A stretch of 64,000 bases of DNA, from assembly GCA_902593735.1 (NCBI GenBank), contig CACJJL010000001.1, forward strand, positions 124,001-188,000. Reading direction: 5' to 3'. Positions 10,144-19,399 of this stretch are shown here, one piece after another (position 1 is the first letter of the stretch; every line of letters begins with the position of its first letter). Position numbers and translations under genes: made by a program. The DNA comes from an uncultured SAR116 cluster alpha proteobacterium. Its GTDB lineage: Bacteria; Pseudomonadota; Alphaproteobacteria; Puniceispirillales; Marisalimonadaceae. Below the pieces are notes generated by a model. It searched no databases. It saw only the letters and a list, made by a program, of their open reading frames with translations, and was not told the DNA's origin.

Positions 10144-11439
10144 ATGAGTGAAAATTACAAATTTGACACCCTATCTTTACATGCTGGACATATTCCTGAT
10201 AAGGAAACTGGTTCACGTGCTGTACCAATTTATCAGACAACATCTTATGTTTTCAATAGTACAGAAGAAGCAGCGTCTTTGTATAATATGGAAGTTGGTG
10301 GACATTTATATACTAGAATATCAAATCCTACAGTTGCAGCACTTGAGCAGAGGTTAGCTGCTCTCGAGGGCGGAGCAAGTGCGCTTGCATGTTCAAGTGG
10401 AATGGCTGCAATGCACCTAGTAATTTCTGCAATCTGCAGTAGTGGGGATCATATAGTCGCATCAAGTAAAATGTATGGAGCAAATATTAATTTGCTTCAG
10501 CATACTATGCCTCGTTTTGGTATTAATACCGATTTTGTTAATCCCAATGATCCAGAAGCAATTAAGAGAGCAATAAAACCAAATACAAAATTAGTATTTG
10601 GAGAAGTTATTGGTAACCCGGGATTAGATATCATGGATGTTCCAGAAATTGCTAAAATATGTAATTCAAAAAATATCCCTCTAGTATTAGACGCTACTTT
10701 TAATACTCCATATTTAATGCAACCATTTAAACATGGAGCTAACATTATTGTTCATTCACTTACTAAATGGTTAGGTGGTCATGGTATTGCTATAGGGGGT
10801 GCTGTTGTAAATGGTGGTAATTTTGATTGGGGAGATAAATATAAGTTTCCTACAATTTCAGGACCACATTTTGCTCTAGGTGGTATAAGTTTTTGGGAAG
10901 AATTTGGTCCATCTGCTTTGATAGCAAAAATAAGAGCAGAAGGTATGTATAATTTTGGACCTTCTTTATCCCCTACCAATGCATTCCATTTAATGCAAGG
11001 AATTGAAACGCTACCTTTGAGGATGAAAAAACATATTGAAAATACTCACTCTATATTAGATTTTTTAGTAAATCATGAAATGGTAGAATGGGTAAAACAT
11101 CCAGATTTAGAAACACATCCTGATCATGAAGTAGCAAAAAGAATATTACCAAAAGGATCTGGGTCAATCGTTGCTTTTGGTATTAAAGGTGGACGTGAAG
11201 CAGGGAAGGCATTTATTGAATCTGTACAATTAGCTTCACATTTAGCAAATGTTGGTGATGCTAAGACACTACTTATTCATCCAGGGAGTACAACTCACTC
11301 TCATTTGAGTTCAGAGGCTATGAAAGAGGGTGGATTAACGGATGACATGATAAGATTGTCAGTTGGATTAGAAGATATTAATGACATAAAAAAAGACTTT
11401 GAAAGAGGTTTCAAGGCAGTAAAAAAGCTAAATAAGTAG
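10144..11439 (+). CDS. metY: O-acetylhomoserine aminocarboxypropyltransferase/sulfhydrylase family (Cys/Met metabolism PLP enzyme)
   Basis: 431 aa; FDTLSLHAGHIPD...AVPIYQTTSY, PLP-lysine motif HSLTKWLGGHG, NVGDAKTLLIHPGSTTHSHLS. Confidence 0.85.
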   Translation: MSENYKFDTLSLHAGHIPDKETGSRAVPIYQTTSYVFNSTEEAASLYNMEVGGHLYTRISNPTVAALEQRLAALEGGASALACSSGMAAMHLVISAICSSGDHIVASSKMYGANINLLQHTMPRFGINTDFVNPNDPEAIKRAIKPNTKLVFGEVIGNPGLDIMDVPEIAKICNSKNIPLVLDATFNTPYLMQPFKHGANIIVHSLTKWLGGHGIAIGGAVVNGGNFDWGDKYKFPTISGPHFALGGISFWEEFGPSALIAKIRAEGMYNFGPSLSPTNAFHLMQGIETLPLRMKKHIENTHSILDFLVNHEMVEWVKHPDLETHPDHEVAKRILPKGSGSIVAFGIKGGREAGKAFIESVQLASHLANVGDAKTLLIHPGSTTHSHLSSEAMKEGGLTDDMIRLSVGLEDINDIKKDFERGFKAVKKLNK

Positions 11440-11446
11440 GAATATT

Positions 11447-12244
11447 ATGATCATTAATTTTAAAGGTGCTAAGACATATATAGGTACAGGTGGTAAAAGT
11501 TTAGATATTAATAAAATGACTTTGTGTTTTTTACACGGGTCTGGTCAAAATCATTTGAGCTTTATTCAACAGGCTCGTTTTTTTGCTTATAAAGGGTATT
11601 CTGTAATTGTCCCTGATATGCCAGCCCATGGATTTTCTGATGGCAATCCCTGCAAATCAATAAAAGAAAATGCAAAATGGATAAATGACCTATTAGTTGA
11701 TCTAAAACTTAAAGACGTGGTTGTTATCGGACATTCTCAAGGGTGTTTGGTTGCTTTAGAATTGAATAGGATTTTGAAAAGTTCTTTAGAAGCACTAATA
11801 TTTGTTGCAGGCTCAAATGAAATTCCAGTTAATCAGTTCTTATTAGATCTTTCAAAAGAAAATCCACAAAAAGCCTCTCAAATGATGGTGACTTGGGGAC
11901 ATGGAATTGATGGAGATATGTCAATTAATAAATGGCCAGGACATTCTCATTATGGAGAAGGTAATAATATAATGTGTATGAACAAACCAACAGCTTTAAG
12001 GTATGATTTACAATCTTGTAATGATTACTCTGACGGAATAGATGCTGCAAACATTATCAAAGTTCCAGCATTGGCTGTTTTAGCAAAAAATGATCAAATG
12101 ACACCATTAAAATCAGGCTTAAAATTTGTAGAACTTATAAAAAATTGTGAAACTCACATTCTTGATTGCGGTCATTTTCTTCCATCTGAAAGGCCTATGG
12201 AATTAAATTCAATAATAAATTCTTTTCTTTCAAAATTAAAATAA
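11447..12244 (+). CDS. Alpha/beta hydrolase
   Basis: FLHGSGQN oxyanion region, nucleophile elbow GHSQG, C-terminal DCGHFLP. Confidence 0.8.
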   Translation: MIINFKGAKTYIGTGGKSLDINKMTLCFLHGSGQNHLSFIQQARFFAYKGYSVIVPDMPAHGFSDGNPCKSIKENAKWINDLLVDLKLKDVVVIGHSQGCLVALELNRILKSSLEALIFVAGSNEIPVNQFLLDLSKENPQKASQMMVTWGHGIDGDMSINKWPGHSHYGEGNNIMCMNKPTALRYDLQSCNDYSDGIDAANIIKVPALAVLAKNDQMTPLKSGLKFVELIKNCETHILDCGHFLPSERPMELNSIINSFLSKLK

Positions 12245-12271
12245 TTTTCAAATAGGGCTTTTGTACATTAA

Positions 12272-13852
12272 ATGAACGAAAAAAATTACTTCTTATTTAA
12301 TAACGTTGAAAATCCAGATCATTGGAAAATTTCCGAAATTATCCTAGATCAATGTAAGAAATATCCAAAAAGAGAAATTATCGAATTTATAAATGGCCCA
12401 AAATGGACTTTCCATGACCTAAAAATTAAATCTTTAGAAAAAGCTCAAATTTTAAAAGAATTGAGTTTAAATAAAGGTGACAATTTAATAGTTTTAATAG
12501 AAGACCCAAAAGAATTCATACCATATTGGATAGCATGCAGTTTTATAGGAGTTATGTTTGTAGCTATAAATACTGCTATAAAAGGCAATGTATTATTACA
12601 CCAAATAAAGACATCTAAATCAAAAAATGTTCTTGTTGAAGATCAATTTTATCATGAAGTAAAAAGCTTGGTTAATCTTCATAAATTAGAAGTTGAAATA
12701 TTAAATTGTAAAGTTTTAAAAAACAAAGAACTTTTGAATGAAGACGAGATTATTTTAGGGAAATTAAGTGACAACGTTTGTACTATGTTTACAAGTGGAA
12801 CATCAGGTCCCTCTAAAGGAGTTATGATGCCTAACGCGCATTGCGTTCTGTTTGCTATTGGAACAATTGAAAATTACAACTTAAAAGATGATCATACTTT
12901 TTACATCTCATTACCTTTATTCCATGCAAATGGATTATTTATGCAGCTTTTAGCGTGTATTATGACTGGTGCAAAAGCAGTTATAAGAACTAGATTTTCA
13001 GCCTCAAACTGGCTTAATGATATTAGAAATTATAACATAACCCATACCAATATGTTAGGGGCTATAGCTGCGTTTATTGTAGCACAACCGCCTACTAAAT
13101 ATGATAAAGATCATAATTTAGAAGTAATTGGTTCAGCTCCATTACCAACTGAACCTGAAAAAATTTTTAGGAATAGATTTGGTGTGAAATATGTATTACC
13201 ACTTTATGGCATGACAGAAGTTAATATTCCAATATATGGTTTAAAAAATGAAATAGGTAATGGTAGGTGCGGAAAACTATATGAAAAATATTTTGAGGCT
13301 GAAATAAGGGATCCTGAAAAAGATACACCTGTTGATGACGGCCTGGTTGGTGAAATAGTTGTGAGACCAAAACAACCATATGGTTTTATGTCTGGTTATT
13401 TAGGAATGCCAGAGAAAACTCTAGAAAGTTGGAGAAATTTTTGGTTTCATACTGGTGACGCAGGGATTAGAGAAAAGTCTGGTCACTTTGTATTTGTAGA
13501 TAGAATTAAGGATTGCATTAGGAGAAGAGGTGAAAATATTTCGTCATACGAAGTTGAACAAGCTTTTTTAGAAATTCCATTTATTACAGAAGCAGCCGCA
13601 TATGCAATTTCAGCTGATGGAGGTGAGGGAATGGAAGATGAAGTAATGGTAGCCTTGATGACTGATAATAAAATCAATATAGATTTTGATAAATTACTAG
13701 AAAAAACAAAAATAAATTTAGCTAAGTTTGCCATACCTAAATATATAAGAGTAATGAGAGAGTTTCCAAAAACACAAACAGGTAAGATCCAAAAAAACAA
13801 GCTAAGAGCAGAAGGAGTTACTATGGATACTTGGCAAAATAAAAATATTTAA
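12272..13852 (+). CDS. AMP-binding acid-CoA ligase (crotonobetaine/carnitine-CoA ligase-like)
   Basis: MFTSGTSGPSKGVMMPNAH, LYGMTEVNIP, FHTGDAGIREKSGHFVFVDRIKDCIRRRGENISSYEVE, KTQTGKIQKNKLR. Confidence 0.87.
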   Translation: MNEKNYFLFNNVENPDHWKISEIILDQCKKYPKREIIEFINGPKWTFHDLKIKSLEKAQILKELSLNKGDNLIVLIEDPKEFIPYWIACSFIGVMFVAINTAIKGNVLLHQIKTSKSKNVLVEDQFYHEVKSLVNLHKLEVEILNCKVLKNKELLNEDEIILGKLSDNVCTMFTSGTSGPSKGVMMPNAHCVLFAIGTIENYNLKDDHTFYISLPLFHANGLFMQLLACIMTGAKAVIRTRFSASNWLNDIRNYNITHTNMLGAIAAFIVAQPPTKYDKDHNLEVIGSAPLPTEPEKIFRNRFGVKYVLPLYGMTEVNIPIYGLKNEIGNGRCGKLYEKYFEAEIRDPEKDTPVDDGLVGEIVVRPKQPYGFMSGYLGMPEKTLESWRNFWFHTGDAGIREKSGHFVFVDRIKDCIRRRGENISSYEVEQAFLEIPFITEAAAYAISADGGEGMEDEVMVALMTDNKINIDFDKLLEKTKINLAKFAIPKYIRVMREFPKTQTGKIQKNKLRAEGVTMDTWQNKNI

Positions 13853-13888
13853 TTATCATAAACTTAAATTAAATATGAAGGGGTCAAA

Positions 13889-14806
13889 ATGGCAAATAAT
13901 AAATTTCAAGGTTGCTGGCCTGTGGCTCCAACACCTTTTAAAGATAATGGTGAACTCGACATAGAAGGCATGAAAAGAGTTCTAGATTGCATGGTCGATC
14001 AAAATGTTGATGGCATTTGTATATTAGCGAATTACTCCGAGCAGTTTTTGTTATCAGATGATGAAAGAGAGATTTTAACTAGACTATGTATTGAACATGT
14101 ATCTGGGAGAGTTCCCGTAATTACAACAGTTAGTCATTTTTCAACAGACATTGCACTTTCACGAGCTAAATTAGTGAAAGAACTTGGTGGTGAAATGCTT
14201 ATGATGATGCCCCCATATCATGGTGCTTTAATGAGAGGAACATCTCAACAAACATTTGAACAATTCGCAAAAGTTGGTGAGGTAGGAGTAACCATTATGG
14301 TTCAGGATGCACCATTATCAGGAGTTGATTTACCTGTTCCTCTTTTAATAAAAATGGCAAAAGAAATAGAAACAGTAAAATGTTTTAAAATTGAGTGTGC
14401 TCAGGCGGCTTCTAAATTACGAAATCTTGTTGTTGAAGGTGGTGACGCTATTGAAGGACCATTTGACGGTGAAGAAGGAATAACATTGTTTGCTGATTTA
14501 GAAGCTGGTGCAACTGGTAATATGAGTTCTGCAATGATACCAGACTTAATTAAACCAGTTGTTTTGGATTATTTGGCTGGAGAATTTGATAAATCTGAAG
14601 ATAAATACAATAATATTTTACCTGTAATTAATTATGAAAATAGGCAATGTGGGTTTAGGGCAACTAAAGTCATTATGAAAGAGGGTGGCGTTATTAATTC
14701 AGATTTTTGTAGACATCCAATCCTGCCTTTAGAAGAACAAACAAAAGCAGGATTAATAAAATTAATTAAGAAATATGATCCAATTGCATTAAGCTGGGGA
14801 AAATGA
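13889..14806 (+). CDS. Dihydrodipicolinate synthase (DapA/NAL) family protein
   Basis: GCWPVAPTPFKDNGELDIEGMKRVLD start, GGEMLMMMPPYHG, probable Schiff-base lysine region VKCFKIEC. Confidence 0.82.
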   Translation: MANNKFQGCWPVAPTPFKDNGELDIEGMKRVLDCMVDQNVDGICILANYSEQFLLSDDEREILTRLCIEHVSGRVPVITTVSHFSTDIALSRAKLVKELGGEMLMMMPPYHGALMRGTSQQTFEQFAKVGEVGVTIMVQDAPLSGVDLPVPLLIKMAKEIETVKCFKIECAQAASKLRNLVVEGGDAIEGPFDGEEGITLFADLEAGATGNMSSAMIPDLIKPVVLDYLAGEFDKSEDKYNNILPVINYENRQCGFRATKVIMKEGGVINSDFCRHPILPLEEQTKAGLIKLIKKYDPIALSWGK

Positions 14807-14843
14807 AATTTAAAATACCTATAAAATAATATTGGAGGAACTA

Positions 14844-15356
14844 TTGCCTTACACTTTAGATGATTTAGTCCAAGATATTAGAGAAATAATTAATACTGAA
14901 AAAATGCCAGATGGCTCAGATAAAATTTGTTATTTTGTTTCAAAAGCTCTAATGGATCAAAATTTTATAACTGACAATCTTCCTGATAGAGCAAATGGCG
15001 AATTACCCAGGCAAATACTTTATGAAGATAAAGATACAGGTTTTTGTGTTTGTGGTCATGTCCATGATAATGAAGCGGTAGGAAGCCCTCATGACCATGG
15101 AACAAGCTGGGCTATTTATGGACAGGCCTCTGGCGAAACAGAAATGACTGATTGGGAAATTGTTGAAAAAAATAATTCAGATGATGTTGTAAATGTTAAA
15201 CTTAAAAAAACATATATTATGAAAGCTGGTGATGTGCATTTTTATGATGTAGGGCATGTCCATTCACCAGTTAGAAAGCATCCTGTTAGATTACTAAGGA
15301 TTGAAGGGACTAACTTGGATAATATAAAAAGATCTAATATTAGAGTAATTACCTAA
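14844..15356 (+). CDS. Cupin / double-stranded beta-helix metal enzyme, cysteine-dioxygenase-like
   Basis: CGHVHDNEAVGSPHDHGTSWAIYGQASGETEMTDW and DVGHVHSPV histidine motifs. GGAGGA at 14834-14839 precedes TTG 14844, so the ORF-track TTG at 14832 is probably too far upstream. Confidence 0.75.
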   Translation: MPYTLDDLVQDIREIINTEKMPDGSDKICYFVSKALMDQNFITDNLPDRANGELPRQILYEDKDTGFCVCGHVHDNEAVGSPHDHGTSWAIYGQASGETEMTDWEIVEKNNSDDVVNVKLKKTYIMKAGDVHFYDVGHVHSPVRKHPVRLLRIEGTNLDNIKRSNIRVIT

Positions 15357-16917
15357 AATATCTCCTTTCTTCTTCATCCATGTTTTTTATTAAATCCGTC
15401 TCCCATTTTAAGTAATTTTTTGCGTGTTCTTTGTTTCCTTGATGACGAAGGTATGTATGAAAATTGAAATCAATAAATTTTTCATCCACCTCAACTTCTG
15501 TTGTATCAATGTAATCTAAATAATTTTCAACGTCTGTTTCATTCCAATGATAAACTTGAACCACATACTTTGGATCTTTTTCTTGAAGATCACTTACAAT
15601 TAGACTTGCTTTGGATAAATTATTGCTTACTAGAATGATAGATTTGACATTGTGTGGCATCTCGTTTGTTATTATTAATCTATTAGTCCAAACTGACTTC
15701 TTTATTCTTTTTTTGCAATAATCAACGCTGTTTCGAATGTCTAATATAGGAATATTTTTTAAAGTTTTTAAATTTTCTAATTTAATTAAATTTATGGGGC
15801 TAGTTTTAAAGTTTATATTATGTATGAGATTTAAATTTTTAATTTTTTTAGGGTTTTCATTTATAACATAACAATGATAGTTCATTTTCTTTAACCATAA
15901 TGCTGTCATACCTGCTCTAACTAGATCACCATCATCAAACAAAATTACATGTGATTTTAATACGCCTATATATTTATCAGTGGCTTGTACTAATTGACCA
16001 CCAGGTACGTTTCTTAATTTAGATAATTTATTTTTTTGATTTGAGTTTGTTCTTACATCAAAAACATATGAAGTTATGTTTTTATCATTAATTAGTTTTT
16101 GGACTTGATTAAAATCGACGATTTCAACTTTATTTTCTAATAAGTTTACTATCTTTTCTCTAAGCTCATCAATTTTTTCATTCTTTGGTGTTTTGTTCAA
16201 AAATTTTGTTTTTTTATGATCTAGTTTTAAGTTAGCTAAAAACCATCCTTGTGTCCCATTCTCTAATGCAAAAACTTTATTTTTGATACCAAAATTAATA
16301 AGTGTCTGAGCGCCAATTATTGATCTCGTTCTACCCGCGCAATTAATTATAATTTCAGTATTTGAACTTTTTATTATTTCAGAAATTCTAAAGGGTATTT
16401 CAGCATTTGGACAACAGACACTTCCAGGTATACTCATCTTGTTATATTCATCAAACGGTCTACCATCTAATATAATAATATCTTTCTTTTCTTTTTGTTT
16501 CTGAGATAATTGAGATGCAGTTATGGATGGTGTATTAAATTTTTGTTCAACTAATTCCCCGAAACTTTTACTAGGCACGTTAATTCCGTCAAACAGATGA
16601 AAGTTAGACTTTTCCCAACCATCAACCCCATTTTTTAAAATAAAAATATTTATATATCTTAAATTTTTCGCTAGTTTATAAACTATTTCTGAAATTCCGT
16701 CATTATTATCAAACAACGCTATTCGAACATTTTTGTTAGGTAATAGCTTTTCCACATTTATCTCAAATTCACTAAATGGAATTGAGATAGAAAACAATGG
16801 ATGACCTGCAGTGTGTTGAGCTGTCTCTCTAACGTCAATAAAAGCTAATTCTTTTTCATCTGAAATCCAACTTTTTACTGTTTTGGCTTCTACAAAATTT
16901 TTCATCATATAATACAA
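15349..16917 (-). CDS. Multi-domain rhodanese (four rhodanese-like repeats, one with a Cys active site)
   Basis: Repeats around AFIDVRETAQHTAGH, IILDGRPFDEYNKMSIPGSVCCPNAEIPFR...INCAGRTRS, YVFDVRTNSN and PILDIRNSVDY. Confidence 0.82.
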   Translation of the reverse strand: MYYMMKNFVEAKTVKSWISDEKELAFIDVRETAQHTAGHPLFSISIPFSEFEINVEKLLPNKNVRIALFDNNDGISEIVYKLAKNLRYINIFILKNGVDGWEKSNFHLFDGINVPSKSFGELVEQKFNTPSITASQLSQKQKEKKDIIILDGRPFDEYNKMSIPGSVCCPNAEIPFRISEIIKSSNTEIIINCAGRTRSIIGAQTLINFGIKNKVFALENGTQGWFLANLKLDHKKTKFLNKTPKNEKIDELREKIVNLLENKVEIVDFNQVQKLINDKNITSYVFDVRTNSNQKNKLSKLRNVPGGQLVQATDKYIGVLKSHVILFDDGDLVRAGMTALWLKKMNYHCYVINENPKKIKNLNLIHNINFKTSPINLIKLENLKTLKNIPILDIRNSVDYCKKRIKKSVWTNRLIITNEMPHNVKSIILVSNNLSKASLIVSDLQEKDPKYVVQVYHWNETDVENYLDYIDTTEVEVDEKFIDFNFHTYLRHQGNKEHAKNYLKWETDLIKNMDEEERRYFR

Positions 16918-16979
16918 TAATTGATTTAAATTTAATAATTTAAAAAATTAATATATGTTTTTTGATAAGGATAGTCAAA

Positions 16980-18644
16980 ATGGGGGATATCATGAAAGAC
17001 TACAATGTGGGAGATTTGGTTTCGGAGTTTTTGCATCAAATAGATGTTAAGGACGTTTTTGGTGTGGTCTCTGTGCATAATATACCAATGCTAGATGCAA
17101 TTGGTAGAAGGAATCATATTAGAATGATCCCTGCAAGAGGTGAAATGGGAGCTGGCCATATGGCTGATGGTTATGCTAGAGCACATAATGGACTTGGTGT
17201 TGTATTTACAAGTACTGGCCCTGGTGCAGCTAATGTTGCGGGTGCAATTGTTGAATCTCGTTTTGCAGGTTCGTCTGTTTTGCACTTTACAGGCCAAACT
17301 GCAACAGAAAATTTAGATAAAAATCAAGGTACAGTCCATGACGTCCCTAATCAATTAGGCATGCTTAGTTCAATTTCTAAAGAGGCCATTAGAATTGATG
17401 ATGAAGATGAGGCTTTAGAAAAATTAATCTATGCATGTAAGATTGCACTTACATCTCCAAAAGGACCAGTTTCAATTGAGATACCTATAGATATTCAAAG
17501 AAAAAAAATCAATAGACCTGCTTTGTTAGACACTATTAGTTTACCTCATATAAATGGTGAATTAGGTGATACAAAATCTCTAGATAAAATAGAAAATTAT
17601 ATAAAATCCTCAAAAAGAAAAATTATATGGGTAGGAAATGGAGCTAAGTTCGCAACTGAAGAAGTTAATCTTTTCATTAAAATGGGCTTTGCAGTAGTAA
17701 CAAGTACTCAAGGTAGAGGAGTGGTTTCAGAAACAAATAAAATGTGTTTGGGATCTTTCAACTCTGTTCCTTTGATAGAGGAGTTTTATAAAACATTAGA
17801 TCTAATGCTTGTAGTAGGGAGTAGATTAAGAGGTCATGAGACTAGAGATATGTCATTAGAGTTACCAAAGAATTTAGTACAAATTGATATAGATCCAAGT
17901 GCCAAAAATAGAACATATAAAACAAATCAATTTCATTGTGGAGATGCTAAAAAGGTTTTAGCCGAATTAGCTAAAAGATTAGACGGTAAGATTTCTGTAG
18001 ATAATGAGTGGACAAACGAGGTTAGTGATTTAAAAAATCGAATTTATTTTGATTATAAAAACATGTTAGGTGCGTATAAAGATTTTCCAGAAATAATAAG
18101 AAATATTCTCCCAAAAGATGGGAAATGGGTTAGAGACGTCACTATTTCCAACAGTATGTGGGGCAATCGAATGATGTATATAAATAATCCTACTGAAAAC
18201 ATTTATCCTGTTGGAGCTGCAATTGGGCCTGGGATGGCTTTGGCTATTGGAGCCTCAATTGCTAGTGAGGGAAAAAAAACAATAGCAATGTGTGGGGATG
18301 GGGGGTTTATGCTTAATGTTCCAGATTTGTGGACTGCTTCTGAAACCAATTGTGATGTTGTATTTTTAGTGATGAATGACAACGGTTATGGTGTCATAAA
18401 ACACATACAAGATAGTATGTATGCTGGAAGAAAGTTTTTTGCAGATTTAATGGTACCAAATTTTGAAGATTTAGCAAAAGCAGCTAAAATGAAATATAAG
18501 AAAATAAACTATGCAAAAGATTTAGAAAAGGTACTTAAGGAGGCTGTAAATTTTGATGGTCCAGTATTAGTAGAGGTAAATGTAGCATCAGTTGGGGAAA
18601 TGCCTCGTTACTTTGCCCCTCCTCCTCACGCTCTTAAAAAATAA
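16980..18644 (+). CDS. Thiamine-diphosphate-dependent enzyme, acetolactate-synthase-like
   Basis: Conserved Glu region PARGEMGAGHMADGYARA and ThDP motif CGDGGFMLNVPDLWTASETNCDVVFLVMNDNGYG. ATG 16980 preferred over the TTG at 16962. Confidence 0.87.
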   Translation: MGDIMKDYNVGDLVSEFLHQIDVKDVFGVVSVHNIPMLDAIGRRNHIRMIPARGEMGAGHMADGYARAHNGLGVVFTSTGPGAANVAGAIVESRFAGSSVLHFTGQTATENLDKNQGTVHDVPNQLGMLSSISKEAIRIDDEDEALEKLIYACKIALTSPKGPVSIEIPIDIQRKKINRPALLDTISLPHINGELGDTKSLDKIENYIKSSKRKIIWVGNGAKFATEEVNLFIKMGFAVVTSTQGRGVVSETNKMCLGSFNSVPLIEEFYKTLDLMLVVGSRLRGHETRDMSLELPKNLVQIDIDPSAKNRTYKTNQFHCGDAKKVLAELAKRLDGKISVDNEWTNEVSDLKNRIYFDYKNMLGAYKDFPEIIRNILPKDGKWVRDVTISNSMWGNRMMYINNPTENIYPVGAAIGPGMALAIGASIASEGKKTIAMCGDGGFMLNVPDLWTASETNCDVVFLVMNDNGYGVIKHIQDSMYAGRKFFADLMVPNFEDLAKAAKMKYKKINYAKDLEKVLKEAVNFDGPVLVEVNVASVGEMPRYFAPPPHALKK

Positions 18645-18645
18645 A

Positions 18646-19398
18646 ATGTTTGAGTTTCCTGAATCAATCTCAAATTTAACAGCATATTTTTTAATTTTGG
18701 CCAGTATGGCCACGTCATTTATTACATCAGCTTTTGGAATTGGAGGAGGAGCAATTTTATTGGGATTATTAGCTGTCAAACTTCCACCTGTAGCATTATT
18801 ACCAATACATGGAATTGTTCAAGTAGGTTCTAACCTTGGAAGAACAATAATTTTTTTCAAAGACATTAAAAAGGAAACTTTAATTCCATTTACTATTGGG
18901 ACTATTATTGGTTCCATAATTGGAGGTTCCATTTTTATTCAAATAAATGCGTGGTTGCTTCAGTTATCAATATCCTTATTTATATTATGGTCAGTATATG
19001 GCAAAATTCCAATTATTGGATCAAAACAAATAACAACTGGTGGTGCGTTCTCAGGTTTCATGACAATGTTTTTTGGAGCATCGGGAACCTTGGTAGCAGG
19101 AATGGTGAAAACATTAAATCTTGAACCAGTAAGACATCTAGCAACACATTCAGCATTAATGTCTATACAACATTTAATTAAGGCAGTGGTATTTGGTTTT
19201 GTTGGTTTTGCTTACTCAGAATATTTTTTACTTATTTTTTTAATGATAATAAGTGGATTTGCAGGAACTATTTTAGGAAAAAAAATTTTAGTAAAATATG
19301 GAAATAAATATTTTAAAATTATTTTAAATGCAACTCTTACAATTATTGCAATATACCTGCTTTGCAATGCAATTATTATGAGTAAAATTTTAGATTAA
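18646..19398 (+). CDS. TSUP-family (TauE/SafE) anion permease
   Basis: Hydrophobic protein with FGIGGGAILLGLLAVKLPPVALLPIHGIVQVGSNLGRT. ATG 18646 directly follows the upstream stop, consistent with translational coupling. Confidence 0.82.
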   Translation: MFEFPESISNLTAYFLILASMATSFITSAFGIGGGAILLGLLAVKLPPVALLPIHGIVQVGSNLGRTIIFFKDIKKETLIPFTIGTIIGSIIGGSIFIQINAWLLQLSISLFILWSVYGKIPIIGSKQITTGGAFSGFMTMFFGASGTLVAGMVKTLNLEPVRHLATHSALMSIQHLIKAVVFGFVGFAYSEYFLLIFLMIISGFAGTILGKKILVKYGNKYFKIILNATLTIIAIYLLCNAIIMSKILD

Positions 19399-19399
19399 T

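Noticed and set aside
13483-13800. 105-aa minus-strand ORF inside an AMP-binding ligase
   Set aside because: Antisense shadow of a well-supported ligase C-terminal domain.
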